Shown piece by piece: positions 1 to 6,960 of a stretch of DNA of 8,622 nucleotides (position 1 is its first letter; every line of letters starts with the position of its first letter). This DNA is from an uncultured Bacilli bacterium (GTDB taxonomy: Bacteria > Bacillota_I > Bacilli_A > RF39 > UBA660): assembly GCA_934141615.1 (NCBI GenBank), contig CAKPCM010000038.1, positions 1 to 8,622 on the forward strand, given 5' to 3'. Made by a program: the position numbers and the translations under genes. A model generated the notes under the pieces. The model was not told where the DNA came from. It saw nothing but the letters and a program-made list of their open reading frames with translations, and did no database searches.

Positions 1-44
1 AATATCTAGCTTTATTTTCTAAAAATCTTCTTAAAACGGCATAA
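1..44 (+). CDS. 3' end of an unidentified plus-strand gene (partial)
   Basis: From base 3 one plus-strand frame stays open and reads YLALFSKNLLKTA before a TAA at 42-44. The other two plus frames hit stops almost at once. The stop is followed directly by a strong hairpin with a T-run (43-78), which is the usual layout for the last codons of a gene. The fragment would converge on the 440-residue gene of the minus strand. Only 13 codons are visible, so the product cannot be named, and a chance open frame is possible. Confidence 0.4.
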   Translation, partial: YLALFSKNLLKTA

Positions 45-78
45 AAAGTGCACTTTCTATTGAAATTGCACTTTTTTT
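43..78. terminator. Bidirectional hairpin terminator between convergent genes
   Basis: The arms AAAAAGTGCACTTTC (43-57) and GAAATTGCACTTTTT (62-76) pair over 15 positions with a single mismatch and a four-base loop. Plus-strand transcripts end in a run of seven T (72-78). Minus-strand transcripts end in five T. It lies about 47 bases past the stop of the 440-residue gene and right at the stop of the left-edge frame, so it can serve both. Confidence 0.7.
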
Positions 79-104
79 GCTGTTATGCACTTATTTGTGC
101 ACTT
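49..104 (+). repeat. Four copies of TGCACTT in 56 bases
   Basis: TGCACTT occurs at 49-55, 67-73, 86-92 and 98-104. The first two copies are the arms of the terminator hairpin. The third and fourth form a second small stem, TGCAC (86-90) with GTGCA (97-101) and a six-base loop. The palindrome GTGCAC occurs at 48-53 and 97-102. The array may be a duplicated terminator arm; a protein-binding role is speculative. Confidence 0.5.
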
Positions 105-124
105 CATTTTGATTTAACGATATA

Positions 125-1447
125 TTATCTTAGTTTATATGAATTATCTTCAGTTTTATTAAAATCACTTATATTAAACATTTCTCTAATTATACCGTTA
201 AACTCATCTATTATCATATCTACGCCTTTTGATAATGACACTTTAATATCATCCGTCTTCATACCCGTAAAATTAGATAATTCTTCAATGCTTTTTCCCG
301 GATAATTAAGCTTTAAAAATAAAATGTTATAGTCGTTTTTATTAAGTTTCTTAATTACATCCATAAAGTATGGATCACTAACCAACTCAAACAATTTTAA
401 ATATATTTCATTTTCATCTACTTTATGTTCCTTAGTATCTTTTTTGCATTCTTTTGTAATTTTACTTTCTATTTTTTCTTGCTCTTGAATTGTTTTAGTA
501 TCTTCACCCATATTAACTTCATTTTTAGCGTCTAATTTTATTTCTACTTGCTTCTCATTTAAAACGTTTTTAGAACGTTCTTTTTTATCAGCCTTATCAC
601 TACTATTTTTTTCTTTTCCAGATAAAATATTGGTAAGGGCCTTTTTAGCTAAACTATAAGAAGTATTTTCTTTCTTGGTAAATTCGCCACGCTTTTTAAT
701 ACCTTTTTTAATATCGCCATTCCACTTCTTTAATATAATATTCTTTTGTTTATCAGTTAACTTTTCAAAGGCTTTATCTATATCATACGGACTATAGCCA
801 TTAAACATATCATAAAAAGCACTACTTTCTTTTTGCTTGCTATTATTCTTCTTTTCTTCAAGTAATTTACTTATCTTGTCACAAGCATTTTTATACTCTG
901 GAGTATTAATGATTTTAAGTTTTGGGTAAGGACCGTTTAAATAACCCTTCCAGGCACTAATTATTACCTCACTATCTGCAATATCTAACTCGGAATTTAT
1001 TATTTCATCAATTTCTTCTTTTGATGCATTAAATTCAGAATAAAAATCTCTTTTTCTACTCATATTATCATCTCCCTTTGTTTCAGACTTTTTTTCATTA
1101 CTTTCACTTTTTTCTTTGATTAGTTTAGTGTACACTTTAGTTTTAACACTTTCTTCTTGTGGCATGGATTTAGATACCACCTTAGTTTCTTTTGATGAAT
1201 TATATTCTTCATATTGTTTTGCTATACCCTTACATATATCATTACTATCTTTTAGAATTTTAACAGCATTATAACTAAACCATACGCCCATATAAACGCC
1301 ATCACTAAACTTTGGTCTTATTCTACTATAATCAAATTTATTTTCATCTTGACATTCATAAAACTCTTTTAGTTTCCAAAGATTTTCATCATTAACAAAC
1401 GTAACTGGAGTATCTTCTCCTGTTAAAGAAGATTCATCTTTTTTCAT
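125..1447 (-). CDS. Unrecognised charged protein with three internal repeats; the last is sigma region 4-like
   Basis: I do not recognise this 440-residue protein as a named family. The start is the ATG at 1447, because AGGAG lies eight bases upstream; an upstream TTG (1474) lacks a ribosome site. Residues 22-66 form a compact aromatic-rich block (ENLWKLKEFYE, then DGVYMGVWFSYNAVKIL) that weakly recalls helicase-associated (HA) domains. Charged, low-complexity linkers lie at about 85-130 and 278-345. Three related modules begin at residues 135, 211 and 349. The first two share F-Y-x2-F-N, then L, I, W and G at the same offsets without a gap. The third carries SIEELSNFTGMKTDDIKVSL (386-405), which looks like a sigma-70 region 4 helix-turn-helix. 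No signal peptide or membrane segment is seen, so it is probably cytoplasmic and perhaps binds DNA or RNA polymerase (inference). It follows dnaJ but has its own likely promoter behind the dnaJ terminator. Being a real gene is certain; function is open. Confidence 0.85.
   Translation of the reverse strand: MKKDESSLTGEDTPVTFVNDENLWKLKEFYECQDENKFDYSRIRPKFSDGVYMGVWFSYNAVKILKDSNDICKGIAKQYEEYNSSKETKVVSKSMPQEESVKTKVYTKLIKEKSESNEKKSETKGDDNMSRKRDFYSEFNASKEEIDEIINSELDIADSEVIISAWKGYLNGPYPKLKIINTPEYKNACDKISKLLEEKKNNSKQKESSAFYDMFNGYSPYDIDKAFEKLTDKQKNIILKKWNGDIKKGIKKRGEFTKKENTSYSLAKKALTNILSGKEKNSSDKADKKERSKNVLNEKQVEIKLDAKNEVNMGEDTKTIQEQEKIESKITKECKKDTKEHKVDENEIYLKLFELVSDPYFMDVIKKLNKNDYNILFLKLNYPGKSIEELSNFTGMKTDDIKVSLSKGVDMIIDEFNGIIREMFNISDFNKTEDNSYKLR
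1061..1079 (-). promoter_or_regulatory. Internal ribosome binding site and ATG inside the 440-residue gene
   Basis: On the minus strand AAAGGGAGA (1079-1071) precedes an in-frame ATG (1063-1061) by about eight bases. The layout GGAG-ATGATAAT-ATG closely copies the gene's own start, GGAG-ATGAAATA-ATG. Initiation here would give a 312-residue form that lacks the N-terminal block and starts MSRKRDFYSEFN, exactly at the first repeat module. Confidence 0.45.
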
Positions 1448-1487
1448 TATTTCATCTCCTAACTGCAACGTCAATTAAATTGTTATT

Positions 1488-1516
1488 AATATATCAAAAA
1501 AGCTTACCTTTAGCAA
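1488..1516 (-). promoter_or_regulatory. Candidate sigma-A promoter for the 440-residue gene, inside the dnaJ terminator
   Basis: TTGCTA (1516-1511, 4 of 6 matches to the -35 box) is separated by 17 bases from TATATT (1493-1488, 5 of 6), which is preceded by TG at the extended -10 position. The -35 lies in the hairpin of the dnaJ terminator and the spacer includes its T-run. The start of transcription would be near 1481, about 34 bases before the ATG. No better promoter is visible in the gap. Confidence 0.4.
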
Positions 1517-1520
1517 GCTT
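1496..1520 (-). terminator. Rho-independent terminator of the hrcA-dnaJ operon
   Basis: Directly after the dnaJ TAA, the minus strand reads AAGCTTGC, loop TAAAG, GTAAGCTT, with one G-T wobble pair in an eight-pair stem. Six T (1501-1496) follow. It closes the chaperone operon and separates it from the next gene. Confidence 0.85.
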
Positions 1521-2660
1521 TTATTTATTTTTTGATAAATATTTTTCAAACGTATTAAAATCACTAGTTTTTAGGTTTGTTAAAGCAAGTTCTTCTAATA
1601 GTTTCTTTTGTTTTCTATCTAGTTTAGTTGGAGTTATAACTTTTATAACAACAAACATATCACCAGTACCACGTTTTGCTGGACTCTTTAAGCCCTTACC
1701 TTTAAGTCTATGTCTATCACCTGTTTGACTACCTTGAGGAACCGTTAATATTACGTTACCATCAAGTGTTGGAACTTCTTTTTTGCAGCCTAAGGCAGCT
1801 TCTGTAATAGTAAGTGGTAAAGTTACGAATAGATTATTATCATCTCTTCTAAATAATGGATGTTCTTTTACTTTTATTTCAATATAAACGTCTCCGTTTG
1901 GACCTCCATTTTCTCCTGCTGGACCTTTACCTGCTACTCTTAAGTGGTCACCGGTATCAACTCCTGCCGGAACGTTTACTATGATGTTTTTCTTAACACG
2001 TTTTTTACCAGTTCCACGGCAAGTTGTACATTTATTTGTGTACGTTTCACCTGTTCCACCACAAGTAGGACAAGGTCTTTGCGTAATAAATGCTCCTAAA
2101 ATACTTCTCTGTTGTTCTTTTATATATCCCGTTCCTTTACAATCAGGACAAGTCTTAATGCCAGTTCCGCCTTTTCCATCACAGTCTGGACATTTATCAT
2201 CAATGTTTAATGAAACCGTTGTTTTAGTTCCAAATGCTGCCTCTATAAAATCCATCTCAAATATTACATTAATATCCGGACCCTTTGTTTTTCTTGCGGC
2301 ATTTGATGTTCTTCCGCCTCCAAAGAACGATGAATCTCCTCCAAAGCCAAAGCCTGCTCCAAATATATCTTTAAATATATCTGAGGCATCAAAGTCTTCG
2401 AATCCAGAGAAACCACCGGCTCCGTTAAAGCCTCCGTTTTGATCAAATGCAGCATGACCAAACCTATCATATTTATCTCTTTTTTCTTTATCTGATAATA
2501 CTGAGTATGCTTCTTGTACTTCCTTAAATTTTTCTGCTGCGTCTTTTTCCTTAGAAACATCTGGATGATATTTCTTAGCTAACTTTCTAAACGCGCTTTT
2601 AATTTCGGCATCAGAAGCTGATTTAGAAACACCAAGTACCTCATAATAGTCTTTCTTCAT
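1521..2660 (-). CDS. dnaJ: Chaperone protein DnaJ (Hsp40)
   Basis: Cytoplasmic J-protein that delivers unfolded substrates to DnaK and stimulates its ATPase. The 379-residue length is normal for a full type I DnaJ. The J domain is residues 1-70 with the catalytic HPD at 32-34. A Gly/Phe-rich stretch covers about 76-117. The zinc-binding domain has four CxxCxGxG motifs starting at C157 (CPDCDGKG), C171 (CPDCKGTG), C197 (CPTCGGTG) and C211 (CTTCRGTG). The C-terminal substrate-binding barrels follow from about 220, including VPAGVDTGDHLRVAGKG and VPQGSQTGDRHRLKGKG. The ribosome site TAGGAGGT lies nine bases before the ATG, and its TAG is the stop codon of pepF, so translation is probably coupled. 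It is the last gene of the operon. Family assignment is secure. Confidence 0.98.
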   Translation of the reverse strand: MKKDYYEVLGVSKSASDAEIKSAFRKLAKKYHPDVSKEKDAAEKFKEVQEAYSVLSDKEKRDKYDRFGHAAFDQNGGFNGAGGFSGFEDFDASDIFKDIFGAGFGFGGDSSFFGGGRTSNAARKTKGPDINVIFEMDFIEAAFGTKTTVSLNIDDKCPDCDGKGGTGIKTCPDCKGTGYIKEQQRSILGAFITQRPCPTCGGTGETYTNKCTTCRGTGKKRVKKNIIVNVPAGVDTGDHLRVAGKGPAGENGGPNGDVYIEIKVKEHPLFRRDDNNLFVTLPLTITEAALGCKKEVPTLDGNVILTVPQGSQTGDRHRLKGKGLKSPAKRGTGDMFVVIKVITPTKLDRKQKKLLEELALTNLKTSDFNTFEKYLSKNK

Positions 2661-2674
2661 TCTTCTTATACCTC

Positions 2675-4477
2675 CTAACTATTATATATGTCTTTAAATT
2701 CCTTTAAATATCTCTCAAAAGTCTTAATGGCTGATAAAACAACGGATTTGTTATTTAAATCGACGCCCGCTATTTTTAATTCATCTAAAGGATACATAGA
2801 ACCTCCTGTTTTTAAGAAGTTTATGTAATTTTCAAGTGCACCTTCTCTATTATTTAATATGCCATCTACAATATAACTTGCCGCTGATATTCCAGTTGCG
2901 TATTTATACACGTAGAAGTTGTAGTAAAAATGTGGTATTCTAGCCCATTCATACCTAATTAAGTCGTCACATAAAACATTAGGCCCAAAGTATTTTTTAA
3001 CTAAGTTGTAATACATGTTTGATAATAGATCACTAGTTAAAACTTCACCTTTTTCTCTTAATTTATGAGTTTCTCTTTCAAATTCTGCAAACATTGTTTG
3101 CCTGTATAAAGTTGCCTTATATAAATCCAAAATGTGGTTTATAACAGCTAATTTTTCTTCTTTATTCTTAGAGTTTTTAAGCATATAATTTGCAAGTAAA
3201 AGCTCGTTAACGGTTGATGCAACTTCTGCTACAAATATCTCATATGACGAATATTGATATGGGTTATTTTTGCAAGATAAGTATGTATGCATAGAGTGAC
3301 CAAGTTCATGAGCTAGCGTTGATACATCATTTAACGTACCCTCAAAGTTTAATAAAACGTATGGATTAACATCAAAATTACCTGATGAATATGCTCCTGA
3401 TCTCTTACCTTTACTATGATAAATATCTATCCATTTTTCATCAAAGGCTTTCTTTAAGTTTGATATGTATTTATCTCCTAAAACGCTTAATGCATCTATT
3501 ACTATTTCTTTAGCTTCATCAAACGTATACTTTTTACTTACCTTATTTATTATTTCAACATAAGTATCATACATGTGAAGGCGATCAAGAGAAAGTATTT
3601 CCTTTTTTAAATCATAGTATTTGTATAATACGTCCATATTATCATTAACAACTTTTATTAAGTTGTTATAAATATCTTGTGATACGTTATCGGAATATAA
3701 AGAGGCACTAATTGCACTATCATAATTTCTTATTTTAGCTAATACAACGTTAGTTTCTACCTCACCCTTATAAGTAGATGTTATTGTTCTTATGTATTTC
3801 TTATACTTATTATGAAGCATCTCAAAAGCTTTCTTACGTACGCCTCTATCTTTTGATTTTATAAATAATGAGTAATTACTTTCATTAAACTTAACTTTAT
3901 TACCTTTTTCATCAGTAATATAATCATATTCAAAATCAGAATCCGTTAACGCTTCATAAGTCTCTTCTGGATTAGATAAGCACTTTGAAAGATTTGATAA
4001 CATTTTTTCTTTTTCTTCATCTAATGTATGATTTTTAAATCTATATATATTTTCAATACTGAATCTATAATCTTCTAATCTTTCTTCATCTTTATAAAAT
4101 GATGCTAACTTTTTTTCATCCAACTTTAATATTTCAGGAACAACAAATGAAGATAGTTCATTATATTTAGTAAATAAATCTAAAACCTTATTTTTCATTA
4201 CCTTATATTCTTCATTTAAGGTATCAGCATCATAATTTAAATGTGCATAGTAGTATATTTTTTCTAATTTTCTTGATACTGCTTCATCATATTTGAAATA
4301 TTCATAAAGCTTTTTGCCATTACTCAAAAAACTATTTCTATATGAAGTAACTTTTAATAATTCTTCTTTTGCATCGTCAAAATCCTTTTGCCACTCTTTT
4401 TTGTCTTTATATATCTTTGACAAATCCCATTTATATTCATCTTTAATTTCACTTCTTAGTTTTTCTTCTTTAGCCAT
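2675..4477 (-). CDS. pepF: Oligoendopeptidase F, M3 family zinc metallopeptidase
   Basis: Cytoplasmic zinc endopeptidase that cuts short peptides, a late step in protein turnover or use of imported peptides. At 600 residues the length fits PepF/PepB proteins. The N-terminal opening EIKDEYKWDLSKIYKD is typical. The active site is TLAHELGHSMHTYLS, with zinc ligands H390 and H394 and general base E391. The third ligand is E418 in FVAEVASTVNE, 24 residues after H394, the usual M3 spacing. The C-terminal EWARIPHFYYNFYVYKYATG is also characteristic. AAGGAG five bases before the ATG gives a good start. No signal peptide is present. What is odd is the position: it sits between dnaK and dnaJ, which are adjacent in Bacillus and most relatives, with only 14 bases to dnaJ. 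This implies cotranscription and heat control (inference). The exact PepF versus PepB peptide preference cannot be told. Confidence 0.95.
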   Translation of the reverse strand: MAKEEKLRSEIKDEYKWDLSKIYKDKKEWQKDFDDAKEELLKVTSYRNSFLSNGKKLYEYFKYDEAVSRKLEKIYYYAHLNYDADTLNEEYKVMKNKVLDLFTKYNELSSFVVPEILKLDEKKLASFYKDEERLEDYRFSIENIYRFKNHTLDEEKEKMLSNLSKCLSNPEETYEALTDSDFEYDYITDEKGNKVKFNESNYSLFIKSKDRGVRKKAFEMLHNKYKKYIRTITSTYKGEVETNVVLAKIRNYDSAISASLYSDNVSQDIYNNLIKVVNDNMDVLYKYYDLKKEILSLDRLHMYDTYVEIINKVSKKYTFDEAKEIVIDALSVLGDKYISNLKKAFDEKWIDIYHSKGKRSGAYSSGNFDVNPYVLLNFEGTLNDVSTLAHELGHSMHTYLSCKNNPYQYSSYEIFVAEVASTVNELLLANYMLKNSKNKEEKLAVINHILDLYKATLYRQTMFAEFERETHKLREKGEVLTSDLLSNMYYNLVKKYFGPNVLCDDLIRYEWARIPHFYYNFYVYKYATGISAASYIVDGILNNREGALENYINFLKTGGSMYPLDELKIAGVDLNNKSVVLSAIKTFERYLKEFKDIYNS

Positions 4478-4500
4478 AGACTCTCCTTTTTATTTAAGCA

Positions 4501-4531
4501 TAAAGTTCTAGCTTTATCTGCTAGAACTTTA
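4501..4531 (-). other. Twelve-pair hairpin between dnaK and pepF: leaky terminator or mRNA stabiliser
   Basis: Bases 4501-4512 and 4520-4531 are a perfect 12-base inverted repeat (TAAAGTTCTAGC on the plus strand) around a seven-base loop. In the transcript the inner stem GTTCTAGC/GCTAGAAC is followed by TTTATGCTT, a broken T-run, so termination would be partial at best. The pepF ribosome site lies some ten bases beyond. No promoter is evident in the gap, so pepF and dnaJ depend on read-through. Confidence 0.7.
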
Positions 4532-4544
4532 CTACTGTTATTTA

Positions 4545-6362
4545 TTATTTTTTCTCTTCAAATTCTGCGTCTACTACTTCGTCTTCGTTTGATTTATTAC
4601 TTTTTGTGCTTGCCTCTTCTTGAGCTTTTTTATTAGCTTCTTCGTATACTTTAGCACCTAATTTCATTGCTTCTTCTTGAAGTTTAGATGTTGCATCTTT
4701 AATCTTATCTACATCTTCGCCTTCAAGTTCCTTCTTTAGATCAGAAACTAATTTTTCTGCAGCATCTTTATCCTTAGCATCTACTTTATCACCTAAATCC
4801 TTAATAGCTTTTTCAGTTGTAAAGATCATTTGGTCAGCTTCGTTTCTAGCGTCTGCTAAAGCTTTCTTCTTTTCATCAGCATCCTTGTTTTCTTCAGCTT
4901 CTTTACGCATCTTTTCTATTTCTTCATCTGATAGGTTTGTTGATGCAGTAATTGTAATAGCCTGTTCTTTACCAGTTCCTAAATCTTTTGCCTTAACGTT
5001 TACGATACCATTAGCATCGATATCAAATGTAACTTCAATTTGTGGAACTCCTCTTGGTGCTGGTGGAATGTTTGTTAATTGGAATCTACCAAGTGTTTTG
5101 TTATCACTTGCCATTGGTCTTTCACCTTGAAGTACGTGTATGTCAACTGCTGGTTGATTATCTGCTGCGGTTGAGAATACTTGAGATTTTGAAGTTGGTA
5201 TTGTAGTGTTTCTTTCGATTAACGGAGTCATAACATTACCCATTGTTTCAATACCTAGTGAAAGTGGTGTAACGTCAAGTAATACTATGTCGTTAACATC
5301 TCCAGTTAACACACCACCTTGAATTGCAGCTCCCATAGCAACTACTTCATCAGGGTTAACACCTTTAGATGGTTCTTTGCCTAATTCTTTCTTAATTAAC
5401 TCTTGAACCTTTGGAATACGTGTTGAACCACCTACTAATAATACTTTATCAATGTCACTAGCAGATAATTTAGCATCCTTTAAAGCCTTTCTTACAGGTT
5501 CTAGAGTAGATTCTGTTAAATCATCAGTTAAAGACTCAAATTTAGCTCTTGAAAGTGATGTTTCAAAGTTAATAACACCATCTTTTCCTTGTGCTAAGAA
5601 TGGTAATGAAATTTGCGTCATAGTCATACCAGATAAGTCTTTCTTAGCTTTTTCTGCTGCATCTTGTAATCTTTGCATAGCCATTTTATCGCCTGATAAA
5701 TCAACGCCATGTTCATTTTTGATTTCTTCTACTAAGAAGTCAACTATTCTTTGGTCATAGTCATCTCCACCTAAGTGGTTATTACCAGATGTTGATTTAA
5801 CTTCGAATACACCATCACCTAATTCAAGAATTGATACGTCAAATGTTCCACCACCTAAGTCATAAACCAAGATAGTTTGTGTTTGTTCTTGTTTATCAAG
5901 TCCGTATGCAAGTGATGCTGCAGTAGGTTCGTTTATGATTCTTTCAACTGAAAGACCTGCAATCTTACCTGCGTTTTTAGTAGCTTGTCTTTGTGCATCA
6001 TTAAAGTATGCTGGAACAGTAATTACTGCCTTATCAACTTTTTCTCCTAAATAACTTTCTGCAGTTTTCTTTAAGTCTCCTAAGATCATTGCAGATACTT
6101 CTTCTGGAGTGTATTCTTTACCATTTGCTTTTACCTTTTTATCAGTACCCATTAATCTTTTTATTGATCTTATTGTATCAGGATTGATTACCATCTGTCT
6201 TTTAGCTGCGCCACCAACAATAATCTTTCCATCTTTAAATGCTACTACTGATGGAGTTGTTCTTTCACCTTCAGCATTAGCGATAACCTTTGCTTCGCCA
6301 CCTTCTAAGACAGCAACGCACGAATTTGTTGTACCTAAATCTATACCTATTATTTTACTCAT
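4545..6362 (-). CDS. dnaK: Chaperone protein DnaK (Hsp70)
   Basis: Cytoplasmic ATP-dependent Hsp70 chaperone that cycles on unfolded chains with DnaJ and GrpE. The protein has 605 residues and starts MSKIIGIDLGTTNS. I chose the ATG at 6362 because the ribosome site GAGAGGA ends nine bases before it, while the ATG three codons earlier is only one base from it. The nucleotide-binding domain (about 1-357) shows the phosphate loop DLGTTNS (8-14), DLGGGTFD (168-175) and GGSTRIP (311-317). The linker DIVLLDVTP is at 358-366. The substrate-binding domain carries HVLQGERPMASDNKTLGRF, and a charged helical lid leads to the tail EVVDAEFEE. The sequence is close to Bacillus DnaK, of the shorter Gram-positive form. 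Start is 18 bases after grpE. A hairpin follows the gene. Confidence 0.99.
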   Translation of the reverse strand: MSKIIGIDLGTTNSCVAVLEGGEAKVIANAEGERTTPSVVAFKDGKIIVGGAAKRQMVINPDTIRSIKRLMGTDKKVKANGKEYTPEEVSAMILGDLKKTAESYLGEKVDKAVITVPAYFNDAQRQATKNAGKIAGLSVERIINEPTAASLAYGLDKQEQTQTILVYDLGGGTFDVSILELGDGVFEVKSTSGNNHLGGDDYDQRIVDFLVEEIKNEHGVDLSGDKMAMQRLQDAAEKAKKDLSGMTMTQISLPFLAQGKDGVINFETSLSRAKFESLTDDLTESTLEPVRKALKDAKLSASDIDKVLLVGGSTRIPKVQELIKKELGKEPSKGVNPDEVVAMGAAIQGGVLTGDVNDIVLLDVTPLSLGIETMGNVMTPLIERNTTIPTSKSQVFSTAADNQPAVDIHVLQGERPMASDNKTLGRFQLTNIPPAPRGVPQIEVTFDIDANGIVNVKAKDLGTGKEQAITITASTNLSDEEIEKMRKEAEENKDADEKKKALADARNEADQMIFTTEKAIKDLGDKVDAKDKDAAEKLVSDLKKELEGEDVDKIKDATSKLQEEAMKLGAKVYEEANKKAQEEASTKSNKSNEDEVVDAEFEEKK

Positions 6363-6380
6363 ATTTATCATTCCTCTCTT

Positions 6381-6956
6381 TTATTTATTTACTTTAACCA
6401 TCGCTGGTCTAATTAATTTATCTTTTAGCATATATCCTTTTTGATATACCTCTAAAACTATGTCACTTTCTTTATCCTTTTCTTCGGCAGTCATAACGGC
6501 TTGCTCTAAAGTAGGATCAAACTTCTTTCCTAAACATTCTATTTCACTAACACCATACTTCTTTAATGCAGAAACTAGGCCTTGATGAACCATGTTTATT
6601 CCATTTATGAAGTTTTCGGTTTCTTTACTCACGTTTTCATTCATGCTAACCGCTCTTTCAAAATTATCTAAAACAGGTAAAATTTCAAGAATTAATCCTT
6701 CGTTTGCGTACTTTAGCATTTTCTCTGTTTCTTCATCTTTTCTCTTACGATAATTAATTAACTCTGCTTGATGTCTTAGCGCACGCTCTTCCGCATCGGA
6801 AGCCTTTTTATTTATTGCTTCTACTTCTTCCTTAGTAAGCTTTATAACATCTTCTGTTTCTTTATTTTTATTATGCTTTTTATCTTTATGGTCTTTTTCT
6901 TCTTTTATATTCATATCTTTATTTATTTCTTCATTTTTGTTTTTCTCTTCTGTCAT
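6381..6956 (-). CDS. grpE: Nucleotide exchange factor GrpE
   Basis: Cytoplasmic homodimer that releases ADP from DnaK and so resets the chaperone cycle. The 191-residue length is normal. Residues 1-40 are a very charged, disordered K/E/N-rich tail. A long coiled-coil helix runs from about 40 to 110, containing AELINYRKRKDEE (64-76) and ILPVLDNFERA (92-102). The C-terminal beta domain that touches DnaK includes KKFDPTLEQAVM and the signature KGYMLKDKLIRPAMVKV (173-189). AAAGG lies seven bases before the ATG and overlaps the last codons and stop of hrcA, with only four bases between the genes, so translational coupling is likely. Confidence 0.97.
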   Translation of the reverse strand: MTEEKNKNEEINKDMNIKEEKDHKDKKHNKNKETEDVIKLTKEEVEAINKKASDAEERALRHQAELINYRKRKDEETEKMLKYANEGLILEILPVLDNFERAVSMNENVSKETENFINGINMVHQGLVSALKKYGVSEIECLGKKFDPTLEQAVMTAEEKDKESDIVLEVYQKGYMLKDKLIRPAMVKVNK

Positions 6957-6960
6957 ATTT

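Noticed and set aside
48..305. Plus-strand frame of 85 codons at the left edge
   Set aside because: It begins inside the terminator hairpin and runs opposite the 3' end of the 440-residue gene, with no ribosome site; it looks like a shadow frame.
1469..1474. TTGACG as a -35 box for the 440-residue gene
   Set aside because: A -10 box at 17 bases would fall on the ribosome site and start codon, which is not workable.
1981..2442. Open plus-strand frame of 153 codons opposite dnaJ
   Set aside because: It is antisense to the Gly/Phe and zinc-finger region of dnaJ. Its proline-rich product merely mirrors the Gly/Cys codons, and it has no ribosome site or known motif.
2264..2560. Minus-strand frame of 98 codons inside dnaJ
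   Set aside because: It is a shifted frame within an intact dnaJ whose J domain reads without interruption, so it is not evidence of a frameshift or an overlapping gene.
5452..5760. Open plus-strand frame opposite dnaK
   Set aside because: It is a shadow of the dnaK coding strand, without a ribosome site or protein features.
6109..6444. Plus-strand frame of 111 codons spanning the dnaK-grpE junction
   Set aside because: It lies opposite two certain genes. Its hydrophobic stretches arise from the complement of charged codons, and no start signal is seen.
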